Assembly (NCBI RefSeq): GCF_002736205.1
Contig: NZ_CP024091.1
Coordinates: 2,849,555 to 2,913,554, forward strand
DNA: 64,000 bases
Origin: Pedobacter ginsengisoli
GTDB lineage: Bacteria; Bacteroidota; Bacteroidia; Sphingobacteriales; Sphingobacteriaceae
Direction of reading: 5' to 3'
Shown here one piece after another: positions 25,237-35,127 of this stretch (positions within the stretch are counted from its first letter, which is position 1; each line of letters opens with the position of its first letter). Position numbers and translations under genes: made by a program. Under the pieces are notes generated by a model. That model had not been told where the DNA came from, made no database searches, and saw only the letters and a list, made by a program, of their open reading frames with translations.

Positions 25237-25246
25237 GCTCTTCTGT
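25223..25246. terminator. Bidirectional terminator-like palindrome over a stop codon
   Basis: A perfect 24-bp palindrome centred on CCTAGG (arms ACAGAAGAGCCT and AGGCTCTTCTGT) includes the TAG stop of the transporter gene. It lies between two convergent genes 21 bp apart and could end transcription from both sides. Confidence 0.65.
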
Positions 25247-25257
25247 TGTTAATCTGC

Positions 25258-26034
25258 TTAAAACTGACCTGATAAGGAAAAACCAAATGCCTTATTTTGA
25301 TACATAGGAGCCACAGTAAAATCATTGTTTTTTTTACCCATAATGAGCTTTTTTAAATGTGGATATACAAGATAACTTATTTTGGTTGATAGAATACCAA
25401 AGCCTGCACCAGCAACCACATCACTAACCCAATGCCTATTGTTATATAACCTGAAAACCCCTGTGGCCCCGGCTACTGCATATCCTGCATAACCTATCCA
25501 GGGTGATACGTCTTTATACTCCTGCTTTAAAAACTCTGCTGCAGCAAATGATGTTGCCGTGTGGCCAGAAGGAAATGAGTTATTTGTACTGCCATCCGGG
25601 CGAAGCCTGTGAGTTGCAGATTTAACAATGAGTGTAGATGCTTTCATCAAACCAAAAGAGATGGCATAAATACCTGTAGCATCTGCAAGGTTGTGCCGGC
25701 CTTTTACTCCCGATAAATTTAAAGCATAAACTGCTGCTGCCGGAGCATATTGCATAAAATTATCGGCATGTACAGAAAAAAAAGGATAATCTTCCTGTAG
25801 TTCATTGCGGGTAGTTACATCCAGATCATGTACAAAATTATTACCTCCGCCCATTGCTCCATATGCCAGAAATACAGCAGGAATAATGAAGGGAGCAACT
25901 TTGAAGGTATTCTTTTTTTGAGACAGAGAATCTGCCTGACTTGCATATTGCGCAAAACCGCAAAAAGGAAAGCAAAGGGCAATCAAAAGGCCATACTTCA
26001 TCTTAAACATCTTCTTATACATTAAACCGTTCAT
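25258..26034 (-). CDS. PAP2-family (phosphatidic acid phosphatase-like) membrane phosphatase
   Basis: This protein of about 258 residues has a leader ending CGFAQ and the three PAP2 motifs: KSATHRLRP, PSGHTA and RLYNNRHWVSD. These form the histidine-based phosphatase site, acting on lipid or isoprenoid phosphates at the outer face of a membrane. Several in-frame ATG codons lie near the start (26034, 26022, 26010, 26001). The one at 26010 or 26001 gives the cleanest signal peptide. It ends 21 bp from the phosphonate transporter gene and is not clearly linked in function to the two-component genes upstream. Confidence 0.85.
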   Translation of the reverse strand: MNGLMYKKMFKMKYGLLIALCFPFCGFAQYASQADSLSQKKNTFKVAPFIIPAVFLAYGAMGGGNNFVHDLDVTTRNELQEDYPFFSVHADNFMQYAPAAAVYALNLSGVKGRHNLADATGIYAISFGLMKASTLIVKSATHRLRPDGSTNNSFPSGHTATSFAAAEFLKQEYKDVSPWIGYAGYAVAGATGVFRLYNNRHWVSDVVAGAGFGILSTKISYLVYPHLKKLIMGKKNNDFTVAPMYQNKAFGFSLSGQF

Positions 26035-26080
26035 CAAAATTAATTACAAATTTTGGAGTAATTCTGGAGCTATTATTTCT

Positions 26081-27334
26081 TTAAAAACTAACCTTAAAAG
26101 TATGTCTTGTATCCTGATAAGTATAATTTAACTTAAAACGATATAAATTACAAATTTGATTGGATATGGCCAGGCCTAAACCCATCCCTTCTGAAGCAGC
26201 ATTTTTATAAAATCTTTCAAAAACCTTATTAACGACTAATGCCGCAGCTAACCCGGTGTTACTTATTGTAAGCTGACTATCATTTAGTTGAATAAAAATT
26301 TCTCCTCCTTTATAATTATGTCTAATCGCATTGCTTAACAAGTTATTAATCAGCATATCAGCAAGGTGCTTATTCATATCAATCTTCCTGGTAGCTAGCT
26401 CCGTTTTTAGATTTAAGTTTTGCGACTGAAGTAATTCCTGAAACTGCCTTGTTTTTTGGCTGATCAGCTCATCCAGATTAATTGTTTCCTGGTCGCCAAT
26501 CAGGTTATTCTCTATCTTGGCAAGCATCAGTAAAGACTGATTAAGCCTGGATAATTTGCCCACGGCAACGTAAATATCTTCTATCAGTTCTCCTTGGGAA
26601 TCACTAAATGTTTCAGTTTGGATCAGTGTATCTAACTTAGAATTGATTACAGCCAAAGGAGTCATCATTTCATGAGAAGCATTATCTGTAAAACTCTTTA
26701 GTTCCCTGTAGTCTTGTTTTACCCTTAAAGACATGGTTGCTACTGCGGCGTTTAGTTCTGCAAACTCATCAATTTTAGTTGGTTCAATTCTGATATCATT
26801 TTTATCTGCCAGGTTAAAGGCTTTCATCTGCAACAATATTCCATAAAAAGGCCTCCAGATGTTATTGAGTATAAACCTATTGATTAACAGCAGTGTTATT
26901 AAAAGCAAAATGGTTACACTAAGGGTTATTAAAAATATAATTCTGACCAGGTCTTCTGCTTCTAATCTGGATTTTGTTACCGTAACTGAATATAGTTTCC
27001 CTTTTACTTCAATTGTTCTTATGAGGCTTCTTCCAGGTTCTATTCTTTGTTCAGATTCATTAAAATAATCATTATAGAAATACCTGCGTTCAAAATCATG
27101 GTTGGGATCTATCAGATGGTAACTTACTTTCTGTTCTTTAAAACTACCAGCCAGGGGTAATTTGCCATAGGTTTTCACATAGGCAGCAATTTCATCTTCT
27201 TCGATGGCCAAGTCTTTATCCAGCTGACCTGTTAAAATATAATGTATTACTGAATAATAGATTACACCTGTAAATAAAAACACAATGATAGAGGCAATTA
27301 AGGTGACCCTGTTATATTTTGCAGCCAGCTTCAT
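26081..27334 (-). CDS. Sensor histidine kinase
   Basis: This 417-residue inner-membrane kinase has two transmembrane helices (about 10-32 and 130-155) around a periplasmic sensor loop. A HAMP-like linker follows, then the H-box ASHEMMTPLAVIN with the phosphorylated His, the N-box NNLLSNAIRHN and the G-box GMGLGLAISNQ. It overlaps the response regulator gene by four bases (ATGA) and should phosphorylate it. The neighbouring RND/TolC genes upstream on the same strand are the likely target. The ligand is unknown. Confidence 0.92.
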   Translation of the reverse strand: MKLAAKYNRVTLIASIIVFLFTGVIYYSVIHYILTGQLDKDLAIEEDEIAAYVKTYGKLPLAGSFKEQKVSYHLIDPNHDFERRYFYNDYFNESEQRIEPGRSLIRTIEVKGKLYSVTVTKSRLEAEDLVRIIFLITLSVTILLLITLLLINRFILNNIWRPFYGILLQMKAFNLADKNDIRIEPTKIDEFAELNAAVATMSLRVKQDYRELKSFTDNASHEMMTPLAVINSKLDTLIQTETFSDSQGELIEDIYVAVGKLSRLNQSLLMLAKIENNLIGDQETINLDELISQKTRQFQELLQSQNLNLKTELATRKIDMNKHLADMLINNLLSNAIRHNYKGGEIFIQLNDSQLTISNTGLAAALVVNKVFERFYKNAASEGMGLGLAISNQICNLYRFKLNYTYQDTRHTFKVSF

Positions 27335-28007
27335 ACATTTTCAAATTTGTAACCCACGCCATACATAGATTTAATGTAATCTCTGCAACCGGCTTCTATC
27401 AGCTTTTTCCGAAGGTTTTTTATGTGGGCATAAATAAAATCGAAATGGTCAGAAAGATCAATCTCATCTCCCCACAAATGCTCAGCTATTGCACTTTTTG
27501 TTATTACTTTGCTGTGGTTTGCAATAAAATAAACGAGCAGATCGTATTCTTTACGGGTTAGCGTTAGTGTATTTTCAGCAATTTTTACAGACATAGCCTG
27601 TGTATCAATATATATATCATTGAAATTAATAATATTACTGCCGTCATAACTTTTTCTGCGCACAATTGCAGTAACCCTCGCTTTAAGTTCCGACAGATGG
27701 AAAGGTTTTACAAGATAATCGTCGGCTCCAAGATTCAGTCCATCAAGCTTATCATCAAGCGAGTGCCTTGCAGAAATAATAAGTACTCCATCTTTTTTAT
27801 TGATTTTTTTGATGGCACGCAAAATCTCCATTCCATCACCCCGGGAAGGGTAAGATCTAAAAGTATACAGTCGTAACTATAGATATTAATCTTCTCTATT
27901 GCTGACCTGTAATCTACAGCCGTTTCACAGATATTACCTTCATCAGTAAAATAAGTGATAATACTTTCGCGCAGTGAGCTCTCATCTTCTATCAATAGGA
28001 TCTTCAT
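27331..28007 (-). pseudogene. OmpR-family response regulator, frame-broken at a G-run
   Basis: The receiver begins MKILLIEDESSLRES and reaches the phosphorylated Asp in DCILLDLTLPG. The frame then leaves the family pattern. The next frame resumes at DGMEILRAIKK, completes the receiver (LIISARHS, DDYLVKPFH) and adds a winged-helix trans_reg_C domain (LTLTRKEYDLLVYF ... GVGYKFENV). Restoring one G to the four-G run at 27839-27842 joins them into about 226 residues with LPGGDGMEIL. Everything else is intact, so an assembly error or recent mutation is likely. The stop overlaps the kinase start. It lies just after the RND permease gene. Confidence 0.85.
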
Positions 28008-28051
28008 TCAGGCTATGTTAAAAAAATAAATTTAGTAAATAATTGGAGCAG

Positions 28052-31000
28052 TTATTGGTCTTTATAAAGTAAGTTTATTATGCTTGGCAAAACAATAAGT
28101 AGTAATGGCATGGCAACAATGAAGCCACCAATAACGGCAATTGCCAGGGGTTGATGAAGTTGTGCTCCGGCACCGATACCTAATGCAAGGGGCATAAGTG
28201 CAATTATTGCACCCAGGGCTGTCATTAATTTTGGGCGTAGCCGTGTAGAAATGGCATAAACAATGGCTTCCTGAACTTTGTTTTCTTTACATGACTCTTT
28301 AAACTGCAGAAAGGTAAAAATTGCATTTTCGCCTATAATACCTATTATCATGATTAAGCCGGTGTAACTGCCTACGTTTAATGGTGTATTTGTTAAAAAC
28401 AAAGCAAGATAGCTGCCCGAAATACCCAAAACAGCTATAAATAATATTAGGGTAGCAATTTTGAAATCTTTAAACAGAAATAAAATAACAGCAAATACTA
28501 GTAAACTTGAAGAAACCAGAATCATAAGCAGTTCTTTAAAAGACTGTTGTTGCTCTGCATAGGCCCCACCATATTCTATATGATAACCAGAAGGCAAATG
28601 AATACTACTTGCAACTTGTTGTTGAATATCCTGAATTGTGGTCCCAAGATCCCTGTTTTCTAAACGAGCAGTTATTACACCCATGGCCTGCAAATTTTCA
28701 CGGGCAATCTCTGCATCTCCAGTATTGATATCAACAACAGCCAGATTAGTGATTGGCACCAGTTTGCCATTGGGCAAGAATATCTGCATGGATTTAATCC
28801 CTTCTACATTATATTTTCTACTATTTGGATAAACAAGCCTGATGGTTGAGAGTTGCTCTTTTTCGAGAACAGTTCCGGATGGATTTCCTTCTAAAGCCAT
28901 TTGCAATTGATACTGAAAATCGGCAACGGTAATACCATATTGAGCAAGCTGACTATATATGGGTTTAACATTAATGGACGGCCCGGCTATGACAATACCA
29001 TCAAATACATCAGCAGTTCCCTTAACTTCAGAAACTTTAGCAGCAACCGCTTTAGAAAGTGCTGTAAGCTTGGAGTGATTATCCCCAAAGATTTTGATTT
29101 CAATTGGCTGGGTTGAACTCATCAGATCACCAAGCATATCACCAATTACCTGCCCGAAATCTATTTCAAGAGATGGTTGAGTTGCAGTTATCTTATTACG
29201 GATTTCGCTTATTACTTCTTCAGTTGTTCTGCTACGTTGTTTTTTAAGCTGAATGAGATAATCTCCATTATTTGGTTCTGTAATAAAGAAACCCATTTGA
29301 GTTCCTGTTCTTCTGGAATAGGTTTCTACATCGGGGATTTTTATGATGATCTGTTCTACTTCTTTCAACATCCTGTCGGTTTCCTGAAGAGAGGTTCCCG
29401 GTGGAGATTTATAATCTAGTACGATACTACCCTCATCCATTTCGGGTAGAAATCCGGTTTGGAGTTTTGGCAATATGAGTATTATAAGTAGGATAAATAT
29501 TATGATTGCGGCGAAACTGATTATCGGTTTCTTAACAAACCAGATTACCCATGCCTGATTTTTTACAGCATGTACTTCTGTTTGATTAGTTTTTGGTGAT
29601 TTGCTCCTTTTACCTAAAAGCAGATATACTACAGGCAAACAGATCCAGGTAACAAAAAAGGAACAAACCAAAGCAATGATCATGGTATTGGTCATTATTT
29701 TAAAATAGGCTCCAGCTACGCCTGTCATTAGTAAGAAAGGAATAAAAATAACTACGGTACTAAGTGAAGAACCAAGCATCGCTTGAAAAAGATAGATGAT
29801 GGCTTTATGTACCAGATCATAGCTCTTTAGATCAGGATGTTCTTCATGCATCCGATGAATCTGCTCTACAACAACAATCGCATCATCTATGATTAAACCA
29901 ATTGCAGCGGCAATAGCTCCAAGAGTCATTATATTTAGAGTATAGCCAATGCTGTACAATACAATTACAGTTAAACAAAGTGTTAGCGGAATGGTAATAA
30001 GAATAGTGGTGCTTGCTTTTAACGACCTCAAAAAGATGATTGCAACAATAATTGCAAGACCTAAGCCTATCCACAAACTATCGGTTACGCTTTTTACAGA
30101 ATCATTAACAAAATCAGCCTGTATGTAATAAGGTTTAATAGTTACTCCCGGAGGCAAGATGTTTGGTAAAAGTTTAACCCTTTTCTCCATTTCCTGGGTA
30201 AGGATAATCAAATTGGCTTCAGGTTGTTTAACAACTGCAATTAGCACTGCATCATGACCATTTGCATTGATTTTGGTATACTCCACCCCCTCTTGTATAT
30301 TTACTCTGGCAATGTCTTTAATTTGAATAATCCTATGGCTGTTATTACTAACAACAACATCTTCTAAATCTGACTTTGTTGTTAAAGCCGCGTCTGTAAT
30401 GGTTAAATACAACAGCTTATAATCTGAAAGATATCCGTTTGAACGGATGAAATTGGTTTGACTTAAAGCAGTATTTATCTGTTGCGGGGTAATATTAAGC
30501 GAACTCATCTTATTTTTGTCCAGCTCAACCCAATATTCCTTGGTTTTTCCACCACTAACACGTACTTCTGCAACTCCTTCTACCTGAGAAAGAAAAGGTT
30601 TGATGGTATAGGTAGCTATTTGACGAAGTTCAATTGGAGATTTACTATGACTTTCGAGCGTATAACCCATTACCGGTAATATGGAAGGATTCATTTTCTC
30701 TACCGATATATTGATATCAGGAGGCAATGCATTCCTGATTTGATTGATCCTGGATTCTATGCGTTGCTGGCTCAAATCAATATCTGAGTTCCAGTTCATA
30801 AAAGCCGATATTTCACAACTCCCCCTACTTGTAGTACTCCTTACCAGCTTTAGTCCGGGTACCTGTTTAACCGCATTTTCGAGGGGTCTTGTTACCGTTA
30901 CCATCATCCTATCTACAGGCTGAAGGCCTGCATCAGCAATGATCTTTATTTTAGGAAATGTAATCTCAGGAAAAAGTGAGGTCTTTAGATTCTCATAAGC

Positions 31001-31075
31001 AATAACACCCCCGAACATCATAATGGCCAGGATTATTATAATCGGGTTTTTATGAGTCAGAAAGAAATTCTTCAT
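28052..31075 (-). CDS. RND-family efflux permease (AcrB/CusA-like)
   Basis: This 1007-residue inner-membrane proton-driven pump has twelve expected transmembrane helices in two blocks with large periplasmic loops after helices 1 and 7. ETLKTSLFPEITFPKI near the start and GFLPEMDEGSIVLDYKSPPG at the second loop are typical of the HAE/HME RND groups. The intramembrane charged stretch LIIDDAIVVVEQIHRMHEE is also typical. Substrate class (drug or metal) is not certain. Its ATG overlaps the adaptor stop (ATGA), and TolC-adaptor-permease form one operon with the two-component genes downstream. Confidence 0.93.
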   Translation of the reverse strand: MKNFFLTHKNPIIIILAIMMFGGVIAYENLKTSLFPEITFPKIKIIADAGLQPVDRMMVTVTRPLENAVKQVPGLKLVRSTTSRGSCEISAFMNWNSDIDLSQQRIESRINQIRNALPPDINISVEKMNPSILPVMGYTLESHSKSPIELRQIATYTIKPFLSQVEGVAEVRVSGGKTKEYWVELDKNKMSSLNITPQQINTALSQTNFIRSNGYLSDYKLLYLTITDAALTTKSDLEDVVVSNNSHRIIQIKDIARVNIQEGVEYTKINANGHDAVLIAVVKQPEANLIILTQEMEKRVKLLPNILPPGVTIKPYYIQADFVNDSVKSVTDSLWIGLGLAIIVAIIFLRSLKASTTILITIPLTLCLTVIVLYSIGYTLNIMTLGAIAAAIGLIIDDAIVVVEQIHRMHEEHPDLKSYDLVHKAIIYLFQAMLGSSLSTVVIFIPFLLMTGVAGAYFKIMTNTMIIALVCSFFVTWICLPVVYLLLGKRSKSPKTNQTEVHAVKNQAWVIWFVKKPIISFAAIIIFILLIILILPKLQTGFLPEMDEGSIVLDYKSPPGTSLQETDRMLKEVEQIIIKIPDVETYSRRTGTQMGFFITEPNNGDYLIQLKKQRSRTTEEVISEIRNKITATQPSLEIDFGQVIGDMLGDLMSSTQPIEIKIFGDNHSKLTALSKAVAAKVSEVKGTADVFDGIVIAGPSINVKPIYSQLAQYGITVADFQYQLQMALEGNPSGTVLEKEQLSTIRLVYPNSRKYNVEGIKSMQIFLPNGKLVPITNLAVVDINTGDAEIARENLQAMGVITARLENRDLGTTIQDIQQQVASSIHLPSGYHIEYGGAYAEQQQSFKELLMILVSSSLLVFAVILFLFKDFKIATLILFIAVLGISGSYLALFLTNTPLNVGSYTGLIMIIGIIGENAIFTFLQFKESCKENKVQEAIVYAISTRLRPKLMTALGAIIALMPLALGIGAGAQLHQPLAIAVIGGFIVAMPLLLIVLPSIINLLYKDQ

Positions 31076-32004
31076 TTGTGGTTGATTGTAATTTTGGCCG
31101 TATCTGATAATCCGTAATTACCAGTAAGAATAAACCGATCATCGGGTTTAAATAAGGGAGATTTTATTTCAATATAGCTTCTTGTTTCCAGACCCTTTTG
31201 GATATTTATTTTTACTGCTGTAGTGTCATTAATTAACTTCATAACCCAAAATTCATCCTGTGTTTCATTGGCAAGAACTGATTCTTTAGGCAAAGCAATG
31301 GGGTTTAAAGATTCTGATCGGATTAATTTAACCTTTGCGACAAGCCCTTCCGGAATTATTTTTTGTGTTTTTACCTGAATGATTATTCTTTGAGTTTGCG
31401 AGGCCGAATCGACCAGAGGCAATGCAGATCCAACGTTCCCAATTAACTTTTCTCCGTTGGGCAGGGTTACTTCTAATGCTTTTTGGTTTTTAATGATACC
31501 CGTTAGTTCATAAGGAAGATCCATTAGAAAAACAAAGCTGTTGAGGTTAGTAATAACTGCCAGTTGCTCCCCTTCCTGTACATAGTCGCCTTTTTGGTGA
31601 CTTACCTCTCCTGCGAAACCAGCTGTATTTGCCGTAATACGGGTTAATCCTGTAAACTTAAAACTTGGGTCAAGGTTATTAATGGCATTCCCTATACTTT
31701 TAGCCTCTTTAGTGATTATTGTAAATAACGTTTGTCCCCCTTTAATATAGTCGCCCTTTTTTACATTTACAGTTTGCAGATAACCATTAGAGCTGGCCTT
31801 TATTATCCCTTTTTGCTGAAATGTAGCTGTTGCATTCAATTCAATATAATCACTTAATGGGGCATTACTGATTTGAGTAATGCTTACCGGAGTTTTTGGC
31901 TCCGGACTTTTATCCAATTCTTGATTACCTGAAGTAGATACCGGTCCACATCCGTTAAGAATTAAGCATATTAAAGCGAAACCCAGTGTTAGTTTACTGC
32001 TCAT
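31072..32004 (-). CDS. Periplasmic adaptor (membrane fusion) lipoprotein for RND pump
   Basis: I choose the ATG at 32004, which puts a lipoprotein signal (ICLILNGC) at the N-terminus of about 310 residues; an upstream TTG at 32028 would overlap the TolC-like gene. The protein has two biotinyl/lipoyl-like half motifs (GIIKASSNGYLQTVNVKKGDY and TAGFAGEVSHQKGDYVQEGE). Beta-barrel and membrane-proximal domains follow. It joins the RND permease to the outer-membrane channel. A helical hairpin is short or absent. It is tightly packed between its two partners. Confidence 0.9.
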   Translation of the reverse strand: MSSKLTLGFALICLILNGCGPVSTSGNQELDKSPEPKTPVSITQISNAPLSDYIELNATATFQQKGIIKASSNGYLQTVNVKKGDYIKGGQTLFTIITKEAKSIGNAINNLDPSFKFTGLTRITANTAGFAGEVSHQKGDYVQEGEQLAVITNLNSFVFLMDLPYELTGIIKNQKALEVTLPNGEKLIGNVGSALPLVDSASQTQRIIIQVKTQKIIPEGLVAKVKLIRSESLNPIALPKESVLANETQDEFWVMKLINDTTAVKINIQKGLETRSYIEIKSPLFKPDDRFILTGNYGLSDTAKITINHK

Positions 32005-32015
32005 CTTTATATTTA

Positions 32016-33278
32016 CTAATTGTTCCAATAGTTTAGTTGATTAGTTAGCTGAAGCCTGGATACATTAACCTGCCGAAGCATATATTGAGTATTTAGGTAA
32101 TTATTTATGGCAATTACATAATCTGCTATTGTGATATCGCCTGTTTGCAACAATTTGCTATCTACATTGATAAGTCCTTCAGTAAATTTAATCTGCCGCG
32201 TAATTTTAGTTTGCAATTCTTGAGTAGCCTGCAGTTGTTGAATAAGCTGATTAACCTGCTGTTGATACTGCCTGACAAAAAAACGTTGATAACCTTGCCT
32301 TGTGTTTTCCTGTATTTGAAGTTGGGTATACTTCATTTTACGCTGGCCACCATCGTAAATAGGAACAGACATAGTAAAGCCTACACTTGTTCCGAAATTT
32401 TTATATGGCTGTAGGATGAAAGAAGAATTATAACCCCCATTTACATAAATACTTGCGAGAGGTTTATAATTCAGATCTATTTGCTTTTTACTATTAAGTA
32501 ACTTTAAGCTATCTATTTTATACCCTTGTATAAAAATACTATTGCTTAATCGCGCAGGAGCTGTTGTTGTTAGCAAGGGTTCTTGGAGTACCACAACATT
32601 GGTATCTACAATGCCAGTTAAATAGTTTAAACGTGCGAAATCATTCTTCAATTGAATGGTTGTCTGGCTGAGCTGCAGTTCCTGCTGCTGAAAGGTTACC
32701 AGAAAGGCAAGATAATCTGCCTGTTTATACACACTTTTCTGGGCTAATACTTTGAGTATGTTTTCTTCTTTTTTTAAAAGCTGGTAGACTTCGACATAAA
32801 AATCTCTTTGCTGCTGATCGATATAAGTTGTTATGTATTGTTCTGTAATGCTTTTTTTAATGTCCTGCTCAGAGATCTTTGAGGCTGCATTTATTGAATC
32901 TGCATGCAAAGCAATTCCTTCTAACTGAATATCGCGCCTACTTTTACCGATAATATTTTGATTAGCTGTTATAAGTGCGTCGAATGTTTTGCCATTGCTA
33001 AGTGCATTATCATATCCATAGTTATTTATAACAGGAGCATACGTCCCAGTGGAACTGGCTGTAATCTGTGGTTTATATCCTGCTTTGAGGATCGCACTAT
33101 CCATCTTATTGAGGAGCAGCTGATTCTTAAAATCTTTAAGTAGAGGGCTATTAATTAATGCTTTTTGGATGTAATCGTCAACCTTATAGTTCTGAGCCCG
33201 ACACAAGGACATACTTCCGCCATAACTTAAAAGTGTTAATAGAAAGACCAACCGAATTTGCCTTACTTTTTTTATCAT
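32016..33278 (-). CDS. TolC-like outer-membrane efflux protein
   Basis: This 420-residue protein has a signal peptide ending in CRAQ and long amphipathic helices with repeated heptad-like Q/L/N patterns, as in the outer-membrane efflux protein family. The two internal repeats begin near VDDYIQKALINSPLLKD and in the second half near YQRFFVRQYQQQVNQLIQQL. It supplies the outer-membrane exit duct for the RND permease and adaptor encoded next. It is the first gene of this efflux operon; no clear -7 box is seen in the short gap to the ABC genes. Confidence 0.9.
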   Translation of the reverse strand: MIKKVRQIRLVFLLTLLSYGGSMSLCRAQNYKVDDYIQKALINSPLLKDFKNQLLLNKMDSAILKAGYKPQITASSTGTYAPVINNYGYDNALSNGKTFDALITANQNIIGKSRRDIQLEGIALHADSINAASKISEQDIKKSITEQYITTYIDQQQRDFYVEVYQLLKKEENILKVLAQKSVYKQADYLAFLVTFQQQELQLSQTTIQLKNDFARLNYLTGIVDTNVVVLQEPLLTTTAPARLSNSIFIQGYKIDSLKLLNSKKQIDLNYKPLASIYVNGGYNSSFILQPYKNFGTSVGFTMSVPIYDGGQRKMKYTQLQIQENTRQGYQRFFVRQYQQQVNQLIQQLQATQELQTKITRQIKFTEGLINVDSKLLQTGDITIADYVIAINNYLNTQYMLRQVNVSRLQLTNQLNYWNN

Positions 33279-33366
33279 TTACTACCAGAATTTCACTGTA
33301 TGAATATGGTATAAAAGTAAAATCAGACTTTGGAGAAAATCTGTAGAAACTGTCAGCGTGTATAAA

Positions 33367-35127
33367 TTAACTTTTTCTTTTATGATGGATAAGCTTATCC
33401 ATTGCCTCCCTAAATGATCCGGCTCTGGTTACTTCACCACTATTTACAAAAAAGATCTCATCAGCATTCTCAATAGTATTTAAACGATGAGCTATGATTA
33501 CCAGCGTAGTTTCTTTTGGTAACTTGTCTAATATCTCGCCCAGTAGTTTCTCTGTTATGGTATCAATATTAGCAGTTGCCTCGTCAAGAATTAGTAAATC
33601 AGGTTTTCTGAGCACTGCACGCATAAAAGCAATCAATTGCTTTTGCCCCAGGCTTAAACTGTCAGCAGAAGATAGAACTTTTGTTTCTCCTGCATTATCA
33701 AATACAGAAAGTAAGCTTTCCAATCCAGTGCTCTGAATTAAATCTATGAAACCTTGCTGATCATATTCATGATATTGCTCATTGCCGTATAAAATATTTT
33801 CTCTAACAGTTCCTGTAAACAAAAATGGCTCCTGAAGTATGAATCCAATTTTCTTACTCCTTTCTTCGGGAGTATAAGATTTAATGTCTTTTCCATTTAA
33901 AAGGATTAATCCGCTTACAGGATCGTACAGCCTCGCCATGATGGATGCTGTAGTAGTTTTACCACCACCTGTTGGGCCTACCAATGCGTATGTTTTTCCT
34001 TTTTCGAGTTTAAAATTCACATTGTGAAGGATTTCATTACTTGCGGTATACCCGAAATGTACATTTTTAAATTCAAGTAACGAATCTGACGCTTTTACTG
34101 CCGTGCTGTTAATAATATCTAAATTACTCTGCAGAGATAGCATACGAGAGATTCTATCCCAGCCTGCAAGTGCTACCTGGAAACTTGTCCACAATGCAGC
34201 TAACTGTCTTAAAGGGTTATAAAAGTTAGTAGAGTAGGCTAAATAACTAACCAGCAATCCAACGCTAAATTCTGATTCTGTGATGAGGTAAATGCCGTAG
34301 CTTAACACAATTAATTGTGCTAAGGCGGAGAATAAACCGAATACAGGTAAGAACATGTTGTTTGCCATTCCGGTACCCATAGCAGTTTTATAATTATGCT
34401 GATTGGCTACATCGAACTTTTTCCTGAAATAATCTCTTCTGTTAAAGGCTATTATTACCTTAAAATTATTCAGGCTTTCCTGTATTTCGGCACTTAGCGC
34501 TCCGGAACTTTTTAAACTTAAGGCATTCCTTTTTCTTACCCAGGGCGAGACGCCTCTTGTAAACACAAGAATAATTAAGGCTGGCACCAGAGTGGCAAGC
34601 CCAAGTTTAATGTTAATGGATAATAAAAATACTCCAGAACCAACCATGGTCATGATGCTGCTAATGAACTGCATTAAAGCCTGTGAAAAGAATTGGCTTA
34701 ATTTATCGGTATCATTATTAACCCTTGAGATAAGATCGCCTGCTTTGTTTTCATTAAAGAAGGCTACCGGCAATTGCTGTATTTTATTAAAAATTACATT
34801 TCTTAATTTGAATATAGCACGTTGGGCTACCCCTCCCATCCATTGTGTTTGTAGATAACTGCTAACAAAAGCGACAGAATACATGGCAAGCAAAATACCT
34901 GCAAATACCAAAACACCATGGTACTTTCCTGTTTGCACATAATGATCGATAGTATACCCTATTAAAAATGGACCAAGGAGGTTAAGTGATGCACTGATAA
35001 GAATTGCTGATAAGGATAGAAAAATACGCTTTCTCTCTTCCGCAACCAGATTCAATAGATTTTTAAGACCTACCCATGATGAACTTTTTTTCTCCTGCTC
35101 TGCAATTGTGTTCAAATTATAATTCAT
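33367..35127 (-). CDS. ABC exporter half-transporter, catalytically competent NBD
   Basis: About 586 residues from the ATG at 35127, which overlaps the end of the partner gene by 11 bp; longer starts run through the partner gene. A six-helix exporter domain is followed by a nucleotide-binding domain. That domain has Walker A GPTGGGKTTT, a divergent signature SLSLGQKQ, Walker B LLILDEATANID with the catalytic Glu, and an H-loop AHRLNT. Its partner has the opposite pattern, so the two form a heterodimeric exporter with one active and one degenerate site. The substrate is unknown; drug or lipid export is usual for the family. Confidence 0.9.
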   Translation of the reverse strand: MNYNLNTIAEQEKKSSSWVGLKNLLNLVAEERKRIFLSLSAILISASLNLLGPFLIGYTIDHYVQTGKYHGVLVFAGILLAMYSVAFVSSYLQTQWMGGVAQRAIFKLRNVIFNKIQQLPVAFFNENKAGDLISRVNNDTDKLSQFFSQALMQFISSIMTMVGSGVFLLSINIKLGLATLVPALIILVFTRGVSPWVRKRNALSLKSSGALSAEIQESLNNFKVIIAFNRRDYFRKKFDVANQHNYKTAMGTGMANNMFLPVFGLFSALAQLIVLSYGIYLITESEFSVGLLVSYLAYSTNFYNPLRQLAALWTSFQVALAGWDRISRMLSLQSNLDIINSTAVKASDSLLEFKNVHFGYTASNEILHNVNFKLEKGKTYALVGPTGGGKTTTASIMARLYDPVSGLILLNGKDIKSYTPEERSKKIGFILQEPFLFTGTVRENILYGNEQYHEYDQQGFIDLIQSTGLESLLSVFDNAGETKVLSSADSLSLGQKQLIAFMRAVLRKPDLLILDEATANIDTITEKLLGEILDKLPKETTLVIIAHRLNTIENADEIFFVNSGEVTRAGSFREAMDKLIHHKRKS